Assembly: GCF_012328925.1 (NCBI RefSeq)
Contig: NZ_JAAXLS010000004.1
Location: 1-64,000 of the forward strand
DNA: 64,000 nt
Origin: Amycolatopsis acididurans
GTDB taxonomy: Bacteria > Actinomycetota > Actinomycetes > Mycobacteriales > Pseudonocardiaceae
Direction of reading: 5' to 3'
In this document: piece by piece, positions 33,876 to 42,457 of the stretch
Layout of the letters: each line of letters begins with the position of its first letter
Numbering within the stretch: the first letter of the stretch is position 1
Made by a program: the position numbers and the translations under genes
The notes under the pieces: model-generated
The model's input: the letters and a program-made list of their open reading frames with translations, nothing else
The model's database searches: none
What the model was told of the DNA's origin: nothing

Positions 33876-35333
33876 CTATTCGACGGCGATAGCGGCGCCG
33901 TCCGGGCCGAGACGGCCGGTGCGCAGCGCGGGCGCGAGCGGCTCGCGAACCCACCACTCCCCGGTTTCGCGTCGTTCCTCGGGCGTGGTGAAGCGGTACC
34001 GGTACAACCGCGCCCGCAGGAAAGTCGGCGGCTTGCCGTGGAAAGGGTCGTGCCGGAGGAGTTTCAGCGTCGCGCGGTCGGCCGCGAGCAGCTTCTCTGC
34101 GAGAGGCTGCAACCACGATTCGCTGTAGCTGGACGACAACGCCGCGAACCACATCAGCCAGTCCAGCCTCAAATGATACGGCGCCCACTGCCGGGGACGC
34201 CGCCGCGGATCACCGGGTTTGCCCTTGAACTCGTATTCGTGCCACACCGTGTCGGGCGTGAGCTCCGGCTCGTCCGTCGCTTCGATGACCACCTCGTGCC
34301 GGACCTTGGTGATCCCCCCGAACGCGCCGTAGGTGTTCACCAAATGCAGCCGGTCGAAGCTGTAATTCATGATCTGCCGCCGGGACACCAAGTTCCACGC
34401 CGGCCGGTAGCTCAGCACGAGCAGGCCCGCCGTCACCACCAGCACGATCACGACATACCACGACGGCGGTTCCACAAGCGGCGCAGGGGAAAACGGCAGC
34501 CCCCAATTGTCCAAAGCAGACACTGCGACAGCGATGGTCAAGAAGTTGAGCCACGAGAAGTTACCGCTGAGCACGAGCCAGCCCTGCGTGACGATCATGA
34601 TCAACGCGGCCACACTCGCGGCGGGCTGCGGCGCGAACAACGCGAACGGCACGACCAGCTGCGTGCCGTGACTGGCCAGCACCTCGATCTTGTGCAGCGG
34701 CTTCGGCAGATGGTGGAAATGCCAGCTCAACGGCCCCGGCATGGGCTGCGTCTCGTGGTGGTAGTACAAGCACGTCAGATCGCGCCAGCACGAGTCGCCG
34801 CGCATCTTGATCATTCCGGCGCCGAACTCGACCCGGAACAACAGCCACAACAGCAGCCACAGAATCGGCACGGGCGGCGCCATATCGGCCGGGCCGAGGA
34901 AGATCGCGAGGAACCCGCTCTCCAGCAACAGCGATTCCCAGCCGAACGAGTACCAGATCTGCCCGACGTTGACGATCGACTGATACAGCACCCACGGCAC
35001 GGCCCACGCGATCATCGATGCCCACACCGGCGCGGAGTCGAACAGCCCCAACACCAGCGTCGCCGACACCACCACCCCGGCCCACGCGACCACCGCGAAG
35101 AAACGATCCGAGTAATACAACTGGAAAAGGCTCGGTGCCTTCCGGAACGGCACGCGCCGCACGAAGGCGGGCACCGGCAGCAGACCCCGCGCCCCGATCA
35201 GCGCGCGGAACTGGTTGGCCGCGACGAGAAACGCGATGACGTAGATCGCGGCGAGCATGCGCTGAAACGCGAGCCTGGAGGCCCAGTAGTCAGGATCGGT
35301 GAACCAGTCCCATCCCACGGCGGTCTCCCTCAA
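33876..35333 (-). CDS. lipase maturation factor-family membrane protein
   Basis: A 485-residue polytopic protein of the LMF1 type. After DWFTDPDYWASRLAFQRML it has several transmembrane helices; the family core CWRDLTCLYYHHETQPMPGPLSW lies near residues 190-215 and is followed by a C-terminal soluble domain (YHLRLDWLMWFAAL). Eukaryotic LMF1 helps fold lipases in the ER; what bacterial members do is unknown. The first codon could be ATG35333 or an internal in-frame start. It is divergent from the Nudix gene. Confidence 0.82.
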   Translation of the reverse strand: MRETAVGWDWFTDPDYWASRLAFQRMLAAIYVIAFLVAANQFRALIGARGLLPVPAFVRRVPFRKAPSLFQLYYSDRFFAVVAWAGVVVSATLVLGLFDSAPVWASMIAWAVPWVLYQSIVNVGQIWYSFGWESLLLESGFLAIFLGPADMAPPVPILWLLLWLLFRVEFGAGMIKMRGDSCWRDLTCLYYHHETQPMPGPLSWHFHHLPKPLHKIEVLASHGTQLVVPFALFAPQPAASVAALIMIVTQGWLVLSGNFSWLNFLTIAVAVSALDNWGLPFSPAPLVEPPSWYVVIVLVVTAGLLVLSYRPAWNLVSRRQIMNYSFDRLHLVNTYGAFGGITKVRHEVVIEATDEPELTPDTVWHEYEFKGKPGDPRRRPRQWAPYHLRLDWLMWFAALSSSYSESWLQPLAEKLLAADRATLKLLRHDPFHGKPPTFLRARLYRYRFTTPEERRETGEWWVREPLAPALRTGRLGPDGAAIAVE

Positions 35334-35400
35334 GGGTGGTTTCGCCGAAAGGGTACTGCGCTCCCTGTGTCACGGCAGCGGGCCTCGGTAGCCTCGCCGG

Positions 35401-35892
35401 ATGGACCTGCTGCCGTTCGACGAGTACGTCCGCTCGCTCGACCGCAAACGCATGTCGGCGGGTGTGCTGTTCCGCGACAGCGACGACCGGGTGCTGCTCG
35501 TGGAGCCGTCGTACAAGAGCCACTGGGAAATCCCGGGCGGAGCCGTCGACGCGGGGGAGGCGCCCTGGGCCGCCGCCCGGCGCGAGGTCCGCGAGGAACT
35601 CGGGTTCGACCGTGCGGTCGGGCGGCCGCTGGTGATCGATCACGTACCCGACGACGGGCACATGCCGGAAGGACTGGCTTTCATCTTCGACGGCGGATTC
35701 ATCACCGCCGCCGAGGTCGCCGCGCTCGACCTCACCGATCCCGAGATCATTTCGGCCGGACTGTTCCACCTCGAGACCACAGCCGCCAAGCTCAAAACCA
35801 CGCTGGCCCTGCGGCTCGCCGCCGCGGTCGAGGCATCGCGAACCGGCGGGCTGCTGTTGTGCGACAACGGCAACCCGTCGATCCGCGGCTGA
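35401..35892 (+). CDS. Nudix hydrolase
   Basis: A 163-residue Nudix protein. The Nudix box is complete at about residues 47-70: GGAVDAGE with the later REVREELG fulfilling G-x5-E-x7-REVxEExG. It probably hydrolyses a nucleoside diphosphate linked to another group. The substrate is unknown. It converges on eda, with only 3 bp between the stops. Confidence 0.88.
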   Translation: MDLLPFDEYVRSLDRKRMSAGVLFRDSDDRVLLVEPSYKSHWEIPGGAVDAGEAPWAAARREVREELGFDRAVGRPLVIDHVPDDGHMPEGLAFIFDGGFITAAEVAALDLTDPEIISAGLFHLETTAAKLKTTLALRLAAAVEASRTGGLLLCDNGNPSIRG

Positions 35893-35895
35893 CGC

Positions 35896-36510
35896 TCAGC
35901 CCAGCTCGGCCGCCTCCTTGGCCAGCACGGTGATCCGCTCGAAGTCCTTGGCGGCCACCAGGTCCTTCGGGGTCAGCCAGGTCCCGCCGACACAGCCCAC
36001 AGTGGACAGTGCGAGGTACCGCGGCGCCGATTCGACGGTGATGCCGCCGGTGGGGCAGAACCGCAGCTGCGGCAACGGACCCGCGATCGCCTTGAGGTAG
36101 GCCGCGCCGCCGCTGGGCTCGGCCGGGAAGAACTTCATCTCCCGCACCCCGTGCTCGGCCAGCCGCATCGCCTCCGAAACGGTGGCCGCGCCGGGCAGGA
36201 ACGGCAGGCCGGTGCCCGACACCGCCTCAAGGAGCCGGTCGGTGCACCCGGGCGTCACCAGGAACCGCGCGCCGACGTCCACGGCCTGCCGAGCCTGCGC
36301 GGGGCTCGTCACGGTGCCCGCGCCGACCACGATTTCCGGCACCTCCGACGCCACCTTCTCGATCGCGGCCAGTGCGGCCGGCGTACGCAGCGTCAGCTCG
36401 ATCACCCGGATACCGCCGGCCAGCAACGCCCGCGCGACCGGCACCGCGTCCGCCACGTCGTCCACGACGACGACCGGCATCACCGGCGACACGTCCAACA
36501 GCTCACTCAC
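35896..36510 (-). CDS. eda: KDPG aldolase (Entner-Doudoroff)
   Basis: A class I aldolase of 204 residues that splits 2-keto-3-deoxy-6-phosphogluconate into pyruvate and glyceraldehyde 3-phosphate. IELTLRTPAALAAI, EIVVGAGTVTSPAQA, FLVTPGC and the Schiff-base lysine in MKFFPAE are visible. The start is GTG36510 because a perfect AGGAGG lies 6 nt before it, inside the edd-eda junction; a TTG 15 bp earlier would put that site within the gene. It follows edd by 11 bp in a two-gene operon. Confidence 0.93.
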   Translation of the reverse strand: MSELLDVSPVMPVVVVDDVADAVPVARALLAGGIRVIELTLRTPAALAAIEKVASEVPEIVVGAGTVTSPAQARQAVDVGARFLVTPGCTDRLLEAVSGTGLPFLPGAATVSEAMRLAEHGVREMKFFPAEPSGGAAYLKAIAGPLPQLRFCPTGGITVESAPRYLALSTVGCVGGTWLTPKDLVAAKDFERITVLAKEAAELG

Positions 36511-36521
36511 GAAGTTCCTCC

Positions 36522-38378
36522 TCAAACCCGTGCCGGGGCACCGAAATGTGCCGCCGTCAGCGGCCCGAAAACGCTTGCGCCCTGATCGGCGGGCCCGACG
36601 GCACGACGCAGGGCGGCGAACAGCTCCCGGCCGGTGCCCGTCCAGGAGGCCTCGTCGGGCGCGCTGTCCCGCACCGGGCGGGCGGCCAGCTCGGCCTCGT
36701 CCACGAGTACCTCCAGCCGTCCCTCGACGGCATCCAGCTCCACCAGGTCGCCGTCCTCGATGCGCGCGAGTGGCCCGCCCGCCGCGGCCTCGGGCGTGAG
36801 CTGGATGGCCGCCGGGATCTTGCCCGAGGCCCCCGACATCCGCCCGTCGGTGACCAGCGCGACCTGGTACCCGCGGTCCATCAGCACCCCGAGCGCCGGC
36901 GTCAGCCCGTGCAGCTCGGGCATCCCGTTGGCCCGCGGCCCCTGGCCGCGCAGCACCACGACGACATCGCGATTCAGCTCGCCGGCCCGGAAGGCGTCGG
37001 AAAACTCCTGCTGTGTCGTGAAGACCCGCGCGGGCGCCCGGACGATCCGGTGCCCGGGCGCCACCGCCGACACCTTGATCACCGAGCGCCCGAGGTTGCC
37101 GCTGAGCATCCGTAGCCCGCCGTCGGCGGCGAATGGATCCGACACCGGCCGCAGCACATCCAGGTCCAGGCTCTGCGTCGGCACATCACGCCACACCAGC
37201 CCGGATTCGGTCAGCACCGGCTCCTGCCGGTACCGCGACAGCCCGTCCCCGGCGACCGTCCGCACGTCCTCGTGCAGCAGCCCCGCGTCGAGCAGCGTGC
37301 CGATCAAGAACTGCACCCCACCCGCGGCGTGGAAGTGGTTGATGTCGGCGCTGCCATTGGGGTACACGTTCGCCAGCAGCGGCACGACCGACGACAGCTC
37401 CGCGAAATCGTCCCAGGTCAGCTCTATCCCGGCGGCCGCGGCGATCGACACCAGGTGCATCGTGTGGTTGGTCGATCCGCCGGTCGCGAGCAGCGCGATC
37501 ACCCCGTTGACGACCGACTTCTCGCTGACCACCTCGGCCAGCGGCGTGTAGTCGCGGGTCAGCTCGACGATGCGCCGGGCAGCCTGCTCGGTGAGCGCGC
37601 GCCGCAGCGGCGTGCCGGGATGCACGAACGTCGCGCCGGGCAGATGCAGGCCCATCACCTCGACCACGAGCTGGTTGGAGTTGGCCGTGCCGTAGAACGT
37701 GCAGGTGCCCGCCGAGTGGTACGACGCCGACTCGGCTTCGAGCAGATCCTCACGCGTCGCGCGGCCCTCGGCGAACAGCTGCCGGACCCGGGCCTTCTCC
37801 TTGTTGGGCAGTCCGGAGGCCATCGGCCCCGCCGGCACCAGGATCGCGGGCAGGTGCCCGAACGCGAGCGCCCCCGCCAGCAGCCCGGGCACGATCTTGT
37901 CGCACACGCCGAGCAGCAGAGCGCCATCGAACATCTCGTGGGACAGCGCGATCCCGGTCGCCATCGCGATCACCTCACGGCTGAACAGCGACAACTCCAT
38001 GCCGGGACGGCCCTGGGTGATCCCGTCGCACATCGCGGGCACGCCACCGGCGAACTGCGCGACACCGCCCGCGGACCGGGCCGCCTCCTTGATCCACGAC
38101 GGGTACTCGTCCATGGGCTGGTGCGCCGAGAGCAGATCGTTGTAGGCGGAGACGATCGCGATCCCGGGCTTGCGCAGCCCGCGAACGGCGAGCTTGTCGC
38201 TGCCGCCGCACGCGGCGAAACCGTGCGCCAGGTTGCTGCAGCCGAGGCCGGCGCGGGTGGGCCCGGTCGCGCGCGCGGAGGCCATGCGCCCGAGGTAGGC
38301 CGAGCGGGCTGCGGCGCTGCGCGCGGTGACACGCCGCGTGACTTCCTCGACGACGGGGTGGACGGGGGTCTGCTGCAC
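36522..38378 (-). CDS. edd: 6-phosphogluconate dehydratase
   Basis: A 618-residue IlvD/Edd-type dehydratase that converts 6-phosphogluconate to [52 protein letters not shown] and [13 protein letters not shown] hold the Fe-S cysteines and the Mg site. The [18 protein letters not shown] end is typical. The context with eda identifies it as Edd rather than IlvD. Start GTG38378. With eda it gives a full Entner-Doudoroff branch; no other ED or gluconate gene is in the window. Confidence 0.93.
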   Translation of the reverse strand: MQQTPVHPVVEEVTRRVTARSAAARSAYLGRMASARATGPTRAGLGCSNLAHGFAACGGSDKLAVRGLRKPGIAIVSAYNDLLSAHQPMDEYPSWIKEAARSAGGVAQFAGGVPAMCDGITQGRPGMELSLFSREVIAMATGIALSHEMFDGALLLGVCDKIVPGLLAGALAFGHLPAILVPAGPMASGLPNKEKARVRQLFAEGRATREDLLEAESASYHSAGTCTFYGTANSNQLVVEVMGLHLPGATFVHPGTPLRRALTEQAARRIVELTRDYTPLAEVVSEKSVVNGVIALLATGGSTNHTMHLVSIAAAAGIELTWDDFAELSSVVPLLANVYPNGSADINHFHAAGGVQFLIGTLLDAGLLHEDVRTVAGDGLSRYRQEPVLTESGLVWRDVPTQSLDLDVLRPVSDPFAADGGLRMLSGNLGRSVIKVSAVAPGHRIVRAPARVFTTQQEFSDAFRAGELNRDVVVVLRGQGPRANGMPELHGLTPALGVLMDRGYQVALVTDGRMSGASGKIPAAIQLTPEAAAGGPLARIEDGDLVELDAVEGRLEVLVDEAELAARPVRDSAPDEASWTGTGRELFAALRRAVGPADQGASVFGPLTAAHFGAPARV

Positions 38379-38404
38379 GGGTACCGCCTCAGATCACGGA
38401 GAGT

Positions 38405-38618
38405 GGTGGTCCGGCGGACGGCGGCGTTGACGTCGCTCGGCTCGTGACAGTGCCCACAGTAAGCGTTCTCGGCCTGGAAACAAAATCGATCAAGATGATC
38501 GTTCAAGGTGACTCCGATCACGCTAACAACCTGGTGTGTGCTACTTGTCACATTGCACACAGAGCGGCAGAGTCGCTAGCGACGGCCCAGCCGCCGAACT
38601 GACTCGGAGGTACCAACG
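38405..38618. promoter_or_regulatory. divergent edd / succinate dehydrogenase promoter region
   Basis: The gap between edd and the first sdh-operon gene is about 240 bp. It contains the CRP-like site at 38537-38552 and a 27-bp inverted repeat around it: TGTGTGC at 38535-38541 and GCACACA at 38555-38561. GATCAAGATGATC near 38487 is a second partly palindromic element on the edd side. No gene is visible. Confidence 0.5.
38537..38552 (+). promoter_or_regulatory. CRP/GlxR-like site before the sdh operon
   Basis: TGTGCTACTTGTCACA fits TGTGA-N6-TCACA, the consensus of actinobacterial cAMP receptor proteins, with one mismatch. It lies 67-82 bp upstream of the first operon start at 38619. Regulation by a CRP-type protein is inference. 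Confidence 0.5.
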
Positions 38619-38906
38619 ATGTCCACCACCGAACTCTCGGAGCTCCGCCGCACGATCGGGCAGCTGCGACAGTGCGTAGGCGCGCTGCGCTCGCGGTACG
38701 GCGACGCGGCGGCGGTACGACGACTGGCCAACGACGTGGACCGGCTCGACATCGACGCGGGCGACCTCGACTCGCCGATCCCGGCGCAGCCGAAGGCCGT
38801 CGACCCGGCCCAGGTCGTGAAGATTCCCGACGCTCCGTACGACCCCTCGCTCTGGCAAGGGGCCGATGACGAGGGTGTCGGCGGCTACCACCGTGATCAG
38901 CGGTGA
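38619..38906 (+). CDS. small conserved protein heading the sdh operon
   Basis: A 95-residue soluble protein (MSTTELSELRRTIGQLRQCV ... YDPSLWQGADDEG). The N-terminal part is helical, then a Pro/Asp-rich tail. GGAGG precedes the ATG. Its stop overlaps the sdh membrane subunit start by 4 bp, so it belongs to the operon. I do not recognise a domain; similar small genes sit at this spot in other actinomycetes. Confidence 0.78.
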   Translation: MSTTELSELRRTIGQLRQCVGALRSRYGDAAAVRRLANDVDRLDIDAGDLDSPIPAQPKAVDPAQVVKIPDAPYDPSLWQGADDEGVGGYHRDQR

Positions 38907-39712
38907 CCGCTTCGGCTGAGGGCGTCCGGGCCCCGAAGCGGGCCCGGATCGCCGAACGCACGCTCCGCACGGACCGCTGGTGGCTGCCGCCGCTGGTCAC
39001 CACGCTCGGACTGGCGACCTTCGTCATCTACGCCACGATCCGCGCGTTCGTGCGCACCGCGTACTACGTCCCCGAATACCACTACCTGACGCCGTTCTAC
39101 TCGCCGTGCGTCTCGACCTCGTGCGTGCCCGGCTCGAGTCACTTCGGCCACTGGTTCGGCGATCTGCCGTCCTGGCTGCCGCTGGGCGTCCTGGTGCTGC
39201 CGTTCCTGCTGGGCTTCCGGCTGACCTGCTACTACTACCGCAAGGCCTACTACCGGTCGGTCTGGTTCTCACCGCCCGCGTGCGCCGTCGCGGAGCCGCA
39301 CGGCAAGTACACCGGCGAGACGCGGTTGCCGTTGATCATCCAGAACGTGCACCGGTACTTCTTCTACGTCGCGATGGTGGTGTCGCTGGTCAACACCTAC
39401 GACGCGATCATCGCCTTCCACGGGAAGACCGGCGGCTTCGGCTTCGGGGTCGGCAACATCATCCTGGTCGCCAACGTCGTGCTGCTGTGGGCGTACACGC
39501 TGTCCTGCCATTCGTGCCGGCACATCACCGGGGGACGGCTCAAGCACTTCTCGCGGCATCCGGCCCGGTACTGGATGTGGACACAGGTCACCAAGCTCAA
39601 CAACCGGCACATGCTGCTCGCGTGGATCACGCTGGGCACCCTCGTGCTGACCGACCTCTACGTGATGCTCGTGTCCAGTGGCGCGATCTCCGATCCCCGT
39701 TTCGTGAACTGA
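38903..39712 (+). CDS. succinate dehydrogenase membrane cytochrome b subunit (Rv0249c type)
   Basis: A 269-residue protein with about five transmembrane helices, the single-anchor type of Sdh1 in Mycobacterium (Rv0249c) rather than the SdhC/SdhD pair. Histidines for heme binding occur in VPEYHYLTPFY, VHRYFFY, LSCHSCRHITGG and LKHFSRHP. It should anchor the complex and pass electrons to menaquinone. GTG start with ATG-like overlap on the 95-residue gene. Followed by the flavoprotein gene after 15 bp. Confidence 0.87.
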   Translation: MTASAEGVRAPKRARIAERTLRTDRWWLPPLVTTLGLATFVIYATIRAFVRTAYYVPEYHYLTPFYSPCVSTSCVPGSSHFGHWFGDLPSWLPLGVLVLPFLLGFRLTCYYYRKAYYRSVWFSPPACAVAEPHGKYTGETRLPLIIQNVHRYFFYVAMVVSLVNTYDAIIAFHGKTGGFGFGVGNIILVANVVLLWAYTLSCHSCRHITGGRLKHFSRHPARYWMWTQVTKLNNRHMLLAWITLGTLVLTDLYVMLVSSGAISDPRFVN

Positions 39713-39727
39713 AGGTGGCTTTTTCGC

Positions 39728-41641
39728 ATGACTGAGGTGGAACGGCTCAACTACGACGTGGTGGTGATCGGCGCGGGTGGCGCCGGTCTGCGGGCCGTCA
39801 TCGAAGCCAGACAACGCGGGCTCTCCGTCGCGGTGGTCTGCAAATCGCTGTTCGGCAAGGCCCACACGGTCATGGCCGAGGGCGGCTGCGCGGCGTCCAT
39901 GGGCAACGTCAACTCCAACGACAACTGGCAGGTGCACTTCCGCGACACCATGCGCGGCGGCAAGTTCCTCAACAACTGGCGGATGGCCGAGCTGCACGCG
40001 AAGGAAGCGCCGGACCGGGTGTGGGAGCTGGAAACCTACGGCGCCCTGTTCGACCGCACGGCCGACGGCCGGATCAGCCAGCGCAACTTCGGCGGGCACA
40101 CCTACCCGCGGCTGGCGCACGTCGGCGACCGCACCGGGCTCGAGCTGATCCGCACGATGCAGCAGAAAATCGTTTCGCTGCAACAGGAAGACCTCAAACG
40201 CTACGGCGACTACGAGGCCAAGCTGAAGGTCTTCGCCGAATGCACGATCACCGATCTGCTCACCGAGAGCGGGCGGATCGCGGGCGCGTTCGGGTACTGG
40301 CGGGAGAGCGGCCGCTTCATCCTGTTCGAGACGCCCGCCGTGGTGCTCGCCACCGGCGGCATCGGCAAGTCGTTCAAGGTCACGTCGAACTCGTGGGAGT
40401 ACACCGGCGACGGGCACGCGCTCGCGCTTCGCGCCGGGGCGACGCTGATCAACATGGAGTTCGTCCAGTTCCACCCGACCGGCATGGTCTGGCCGCCCAG
40501 CGTCAAGGGCATCCTGGTGACCGAGGGCGTGCGCGGCGACGGCGGGGTGCTGAAGAACTCCGAGGGCAAGCGGTTCATGTTCGAATACGTGCCGGACGTG
40601 TTCAAGGGCCAGTACGCCGAAAGCGAGGAAGAGGCCGACCGCTGGTACACCGACCAGGAGAACAACCGCCGCACGCCCGATCTGCTGCCACGCGACGAGG
40701 TGGCGCGCGCGATCAACGCCGAGGTCAAGGCGGGCCGCGGTTCGCCGCACGGCGGGGTGTACCTCGACATCGCGAGCAGGCTCACCGCGGAGGAGATCAA
40801 GCGGCGGCTTCCCTCGATGTACCACCAGTTCAAGGAACTGGCCGATGTGGACATCACGGCCGAGCCGATGGAGGTCGGCCCCACCTGCCACTACGTGATG
40901 GGCGGGATCGAGGTCGACCCCGACACCGCGTCCTCCAGCGTGCCCGGGTTGTTCGCGGCAGGGGAGTGCTCCGGCGGGATGCACGGATCCAACCGGCTCG
41001 GCGGCAACTCGCTGTCGGACCTGCTGGTGTTCGGCCGCCGCGCCGGGCTCGGTGCCGCATCCTATGTGGAATCCCTCGAGGAGCGGCCGGCGATCTCGCA
41101 GTCCGATGTGGACAAGGCGGCGAAGACGGCGCTGTCGCCGTTCGACCCGCCAGGTTCCGGAACGGAGGAGAACCCGTACACGCTGCACAACGAGCTGCAG
41201 CAGTCGATGAACGACCTGGTCGGCATCATCCGCAAGGCGGAAGAGATCAAGCAGGCGCTGGCGAAGCTGGACGAGATCAAGTCGCGGATCGGCAACCTGA
41301 CCGTCGAGGGGCACCGGCAGTTCAACCCCGGCTGGCACCTCGCGCTGGATCTGCGGAACATGCTGGTGGTCAGCGAATGCGTCGCGCGGGCGGCGCTGCT
41401 GCGCACGGAAAGCCGTGGCGGGCACACGCGTGACGACCATCCGCAGATGGATTCGCACTGGCGCAACAGACTGCTGGTGTGCTCGGCGTCCGGGCAGGAT
41501 CCGATGGCGCCGACGGTCACCGTGACGCCGAAGGACCAGGAGCCGATGCGGCCGGACCTGCTGGAGCTGTTCGAGCTGCCGGAACTGGAGAAGTACTACA
41601 CCGAGGACGAACTCGTCGATCACCCGGGGAGGAAGGCGTGA
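39728..41641 (+). CDS. sdhA: succinate dehydrogenase/fumarate reductase flavoprotein subunit
   Basis: A 637-residue flavoprotein. DVVVIGAGGAGLRAVIEA binds FAD; GGCAASMGNVNSNDNW and the NFGGHTYPR region carry the active site and flavin contacts; GGMHGSNRLGGNSLSDLLVFG is the C-terminal FAD motif. The catalytic arginine/histidine segment HYVMGGIEVD is present. It oxidises succinate to fumarate, feeding sdhB. It belongs to the Rv0248c branch by its partners. Its stop overlaps the sdhB GTG. Confidence 0.93.
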   Translation: MTEVERLNYDVVVIGAGGAGLRAVIEARQRGLSVAVVCKSLFGKAHTVMAEGGCAASMGNVNSNDNWQVHFRDTMRGGKFLNNWRMAELHAKEAPDRVWELETYGALFDRTADGRISQRNFGGHTYPRLAHVGDRTGLELIRTMQQKIVSLQQEDLKRYGDYEAKLKVFAECTITDLLTESGRIAGAFGYWRESGRFILFETPAVVLATGGIGKSFKVTSNSWEYTGDGHALALRAGATLINMEFVQFHPTGMVWPPSVKGILVTEGVRGDGGVLKNSEGKRFMFEYVPDVFKGQYAESEEEADRWYTDQENNRRTPDLLPRDEVARAINAEVKAGRGSPHGGVYLDIASRLTAEEIKRRLPSMYHQFKELADVDITAEPMEVGPTCHYVMGGIEVDPDTASSSVPGLFAAGECSGGMHGSNRLGGNSLSDLLVFGRRAGLGAASYVESLEERPAISQSDVDKAAKTALSPFDPPGSGTEENPYTLHNELQQSMNDLVGIIRKAEEIKQALAKLDEIKSRIGNLTVEGHRQFNPGWHLALDLRNMLVVSECVARAALLRTESRGGHTRDDHPQMDSHWRNRLLVCSASGQDPMAPTVTVTPKDQEPMRPDLLELFELPELEKYYTEDELVDHPGRKA

Positions 41642-42393
41642 GTTACAAGGCGAACTTCCGGGTGTGGCGCGGAGACGCCGATTCCGGGCAGCTGCAGGAC
41701 TTCACCGTCGAGGTCAACGAGGGCGAGGTCGTGCTCGACATCATCCACCGGCTGCAGGCCACCCAGGCCTCGGATCTCGCGGTGCGGTGGAACTGCAAGG
41801 CGGGCAAGTGCGGTTCGTGTTCGGCGGAGGTCAACGGGCGGCCGAAACTGCTGTGCATGACCCGCATGTCGACCTTCGCCGAGGACGAGGTCATCACGGT
41901 CACGCCGATGCGCACGTTCCCGGTGATCCGCGATCTCGTGACCGACGTGTCGTACAACTACACCAAGGCACGGGAGATCCCTTCGTTCACGCCGCCCGAG
42001 AACCTGAAGCCGGGCGAGTACCGGATGAAGCAGGTCGACGTCGAGCGGTCGCAGGAGTTCCGCAAGTGCATCGAGTGCTACCTGTGCCAGAACACCTGCC
42101 ACGTGGTGCGTGACCACGAGGACAACAAGAAGGACTACGCGGGCCCCCGGTATCTGATGCGGATCGCGGAGCTGGAGATGCACCCGCTCGACGTGGCCGA
42201 CCGGCGCGAGTCCGCGCAGTCCGAGCACGGGCTCGGGTACTGCAACATCACCAAATGTTGCACCGAGGTGTGCCCGGAAGGCATTCACATCACCGACAAC
42301 GCGCTGATCCCGATGAAGGAGCGCGTGGCCGACCGCAAGTACGACCCGCTGGTCTGGCTGGGCACGAACCTGTTCCGCCGCAAGAAGAACTAG
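41638..42393 (+). CDS. sdhB: succinate dehydrogenase iron-sulfur subunit
   Basis: A 251-residue electron-transfer subunit. The [2Fe-2S] cluster is bound by NCKAGKCGSCSAEVNGRPKLLC, and the [4Fe-4S]/[3Fe-4S] clusters by CIECYLCQNTCHV and CNITKCCTEVCPEGI. It starts at GTG41638, overlapping the sdhA stop (GTGA), so the operon is tightly coupled. A terminator hairpin follows the stop. Confidence 0.93.
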   Translation: MSYKANFRVWRGDADSGQLQDFTVEVNEGEVVLDIIHRLQATQASDLAVRWNCKAGKCGSCSAEVNGRPKLLCMTRMSTFAEDEVITVTPMRTFPVIRDLVTDVSYNYTKAREIPSFTPPENLKPGEYRMKQVDVERSQEFRKCIECYLCQNTCHVVRDHEDNKKDYAGPRYLMRIAELEMHPLDVADRRESAQSEHGLGYCNITKCCTEVCPEGIHITDNALIPMKERVADRKYDPLVWLGTNLFRRKKN

Positions 42394-42404
42394 TCTTTCC
42401 TCCC

Positions 42405-42444
42405 CGGCACGGCTCACGCGAACCAGAACGTGTGAGCCGTGCCG
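42405..42444. terminator. terminator of the sdh operon and ROK gene
   Basis: CGGCACGGCTCAC and GTGAGCCGTGCCG form a perfect 13-bp stem around a 14-nt loop. It stands between the convergent sdhB and ROK genes and could end both transcripts. Confidence 0.8.
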
Positions 42445-42457
42445 CTTTGCCGGTCGG

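Noticed and set aside
33040..34188. Minus-strand 382-codon frame across recX and the following gap
   Set aside because: Low-complexity Arg/Ala/Pro sequence running antisense to recX and out of frame with the membrane-protein gene.
39269..41623. Minus-strand frame of 784 codons opposite sdhA
   Set aside because: A mirror frame of the flavoprotein gene, without recognisable motifs.
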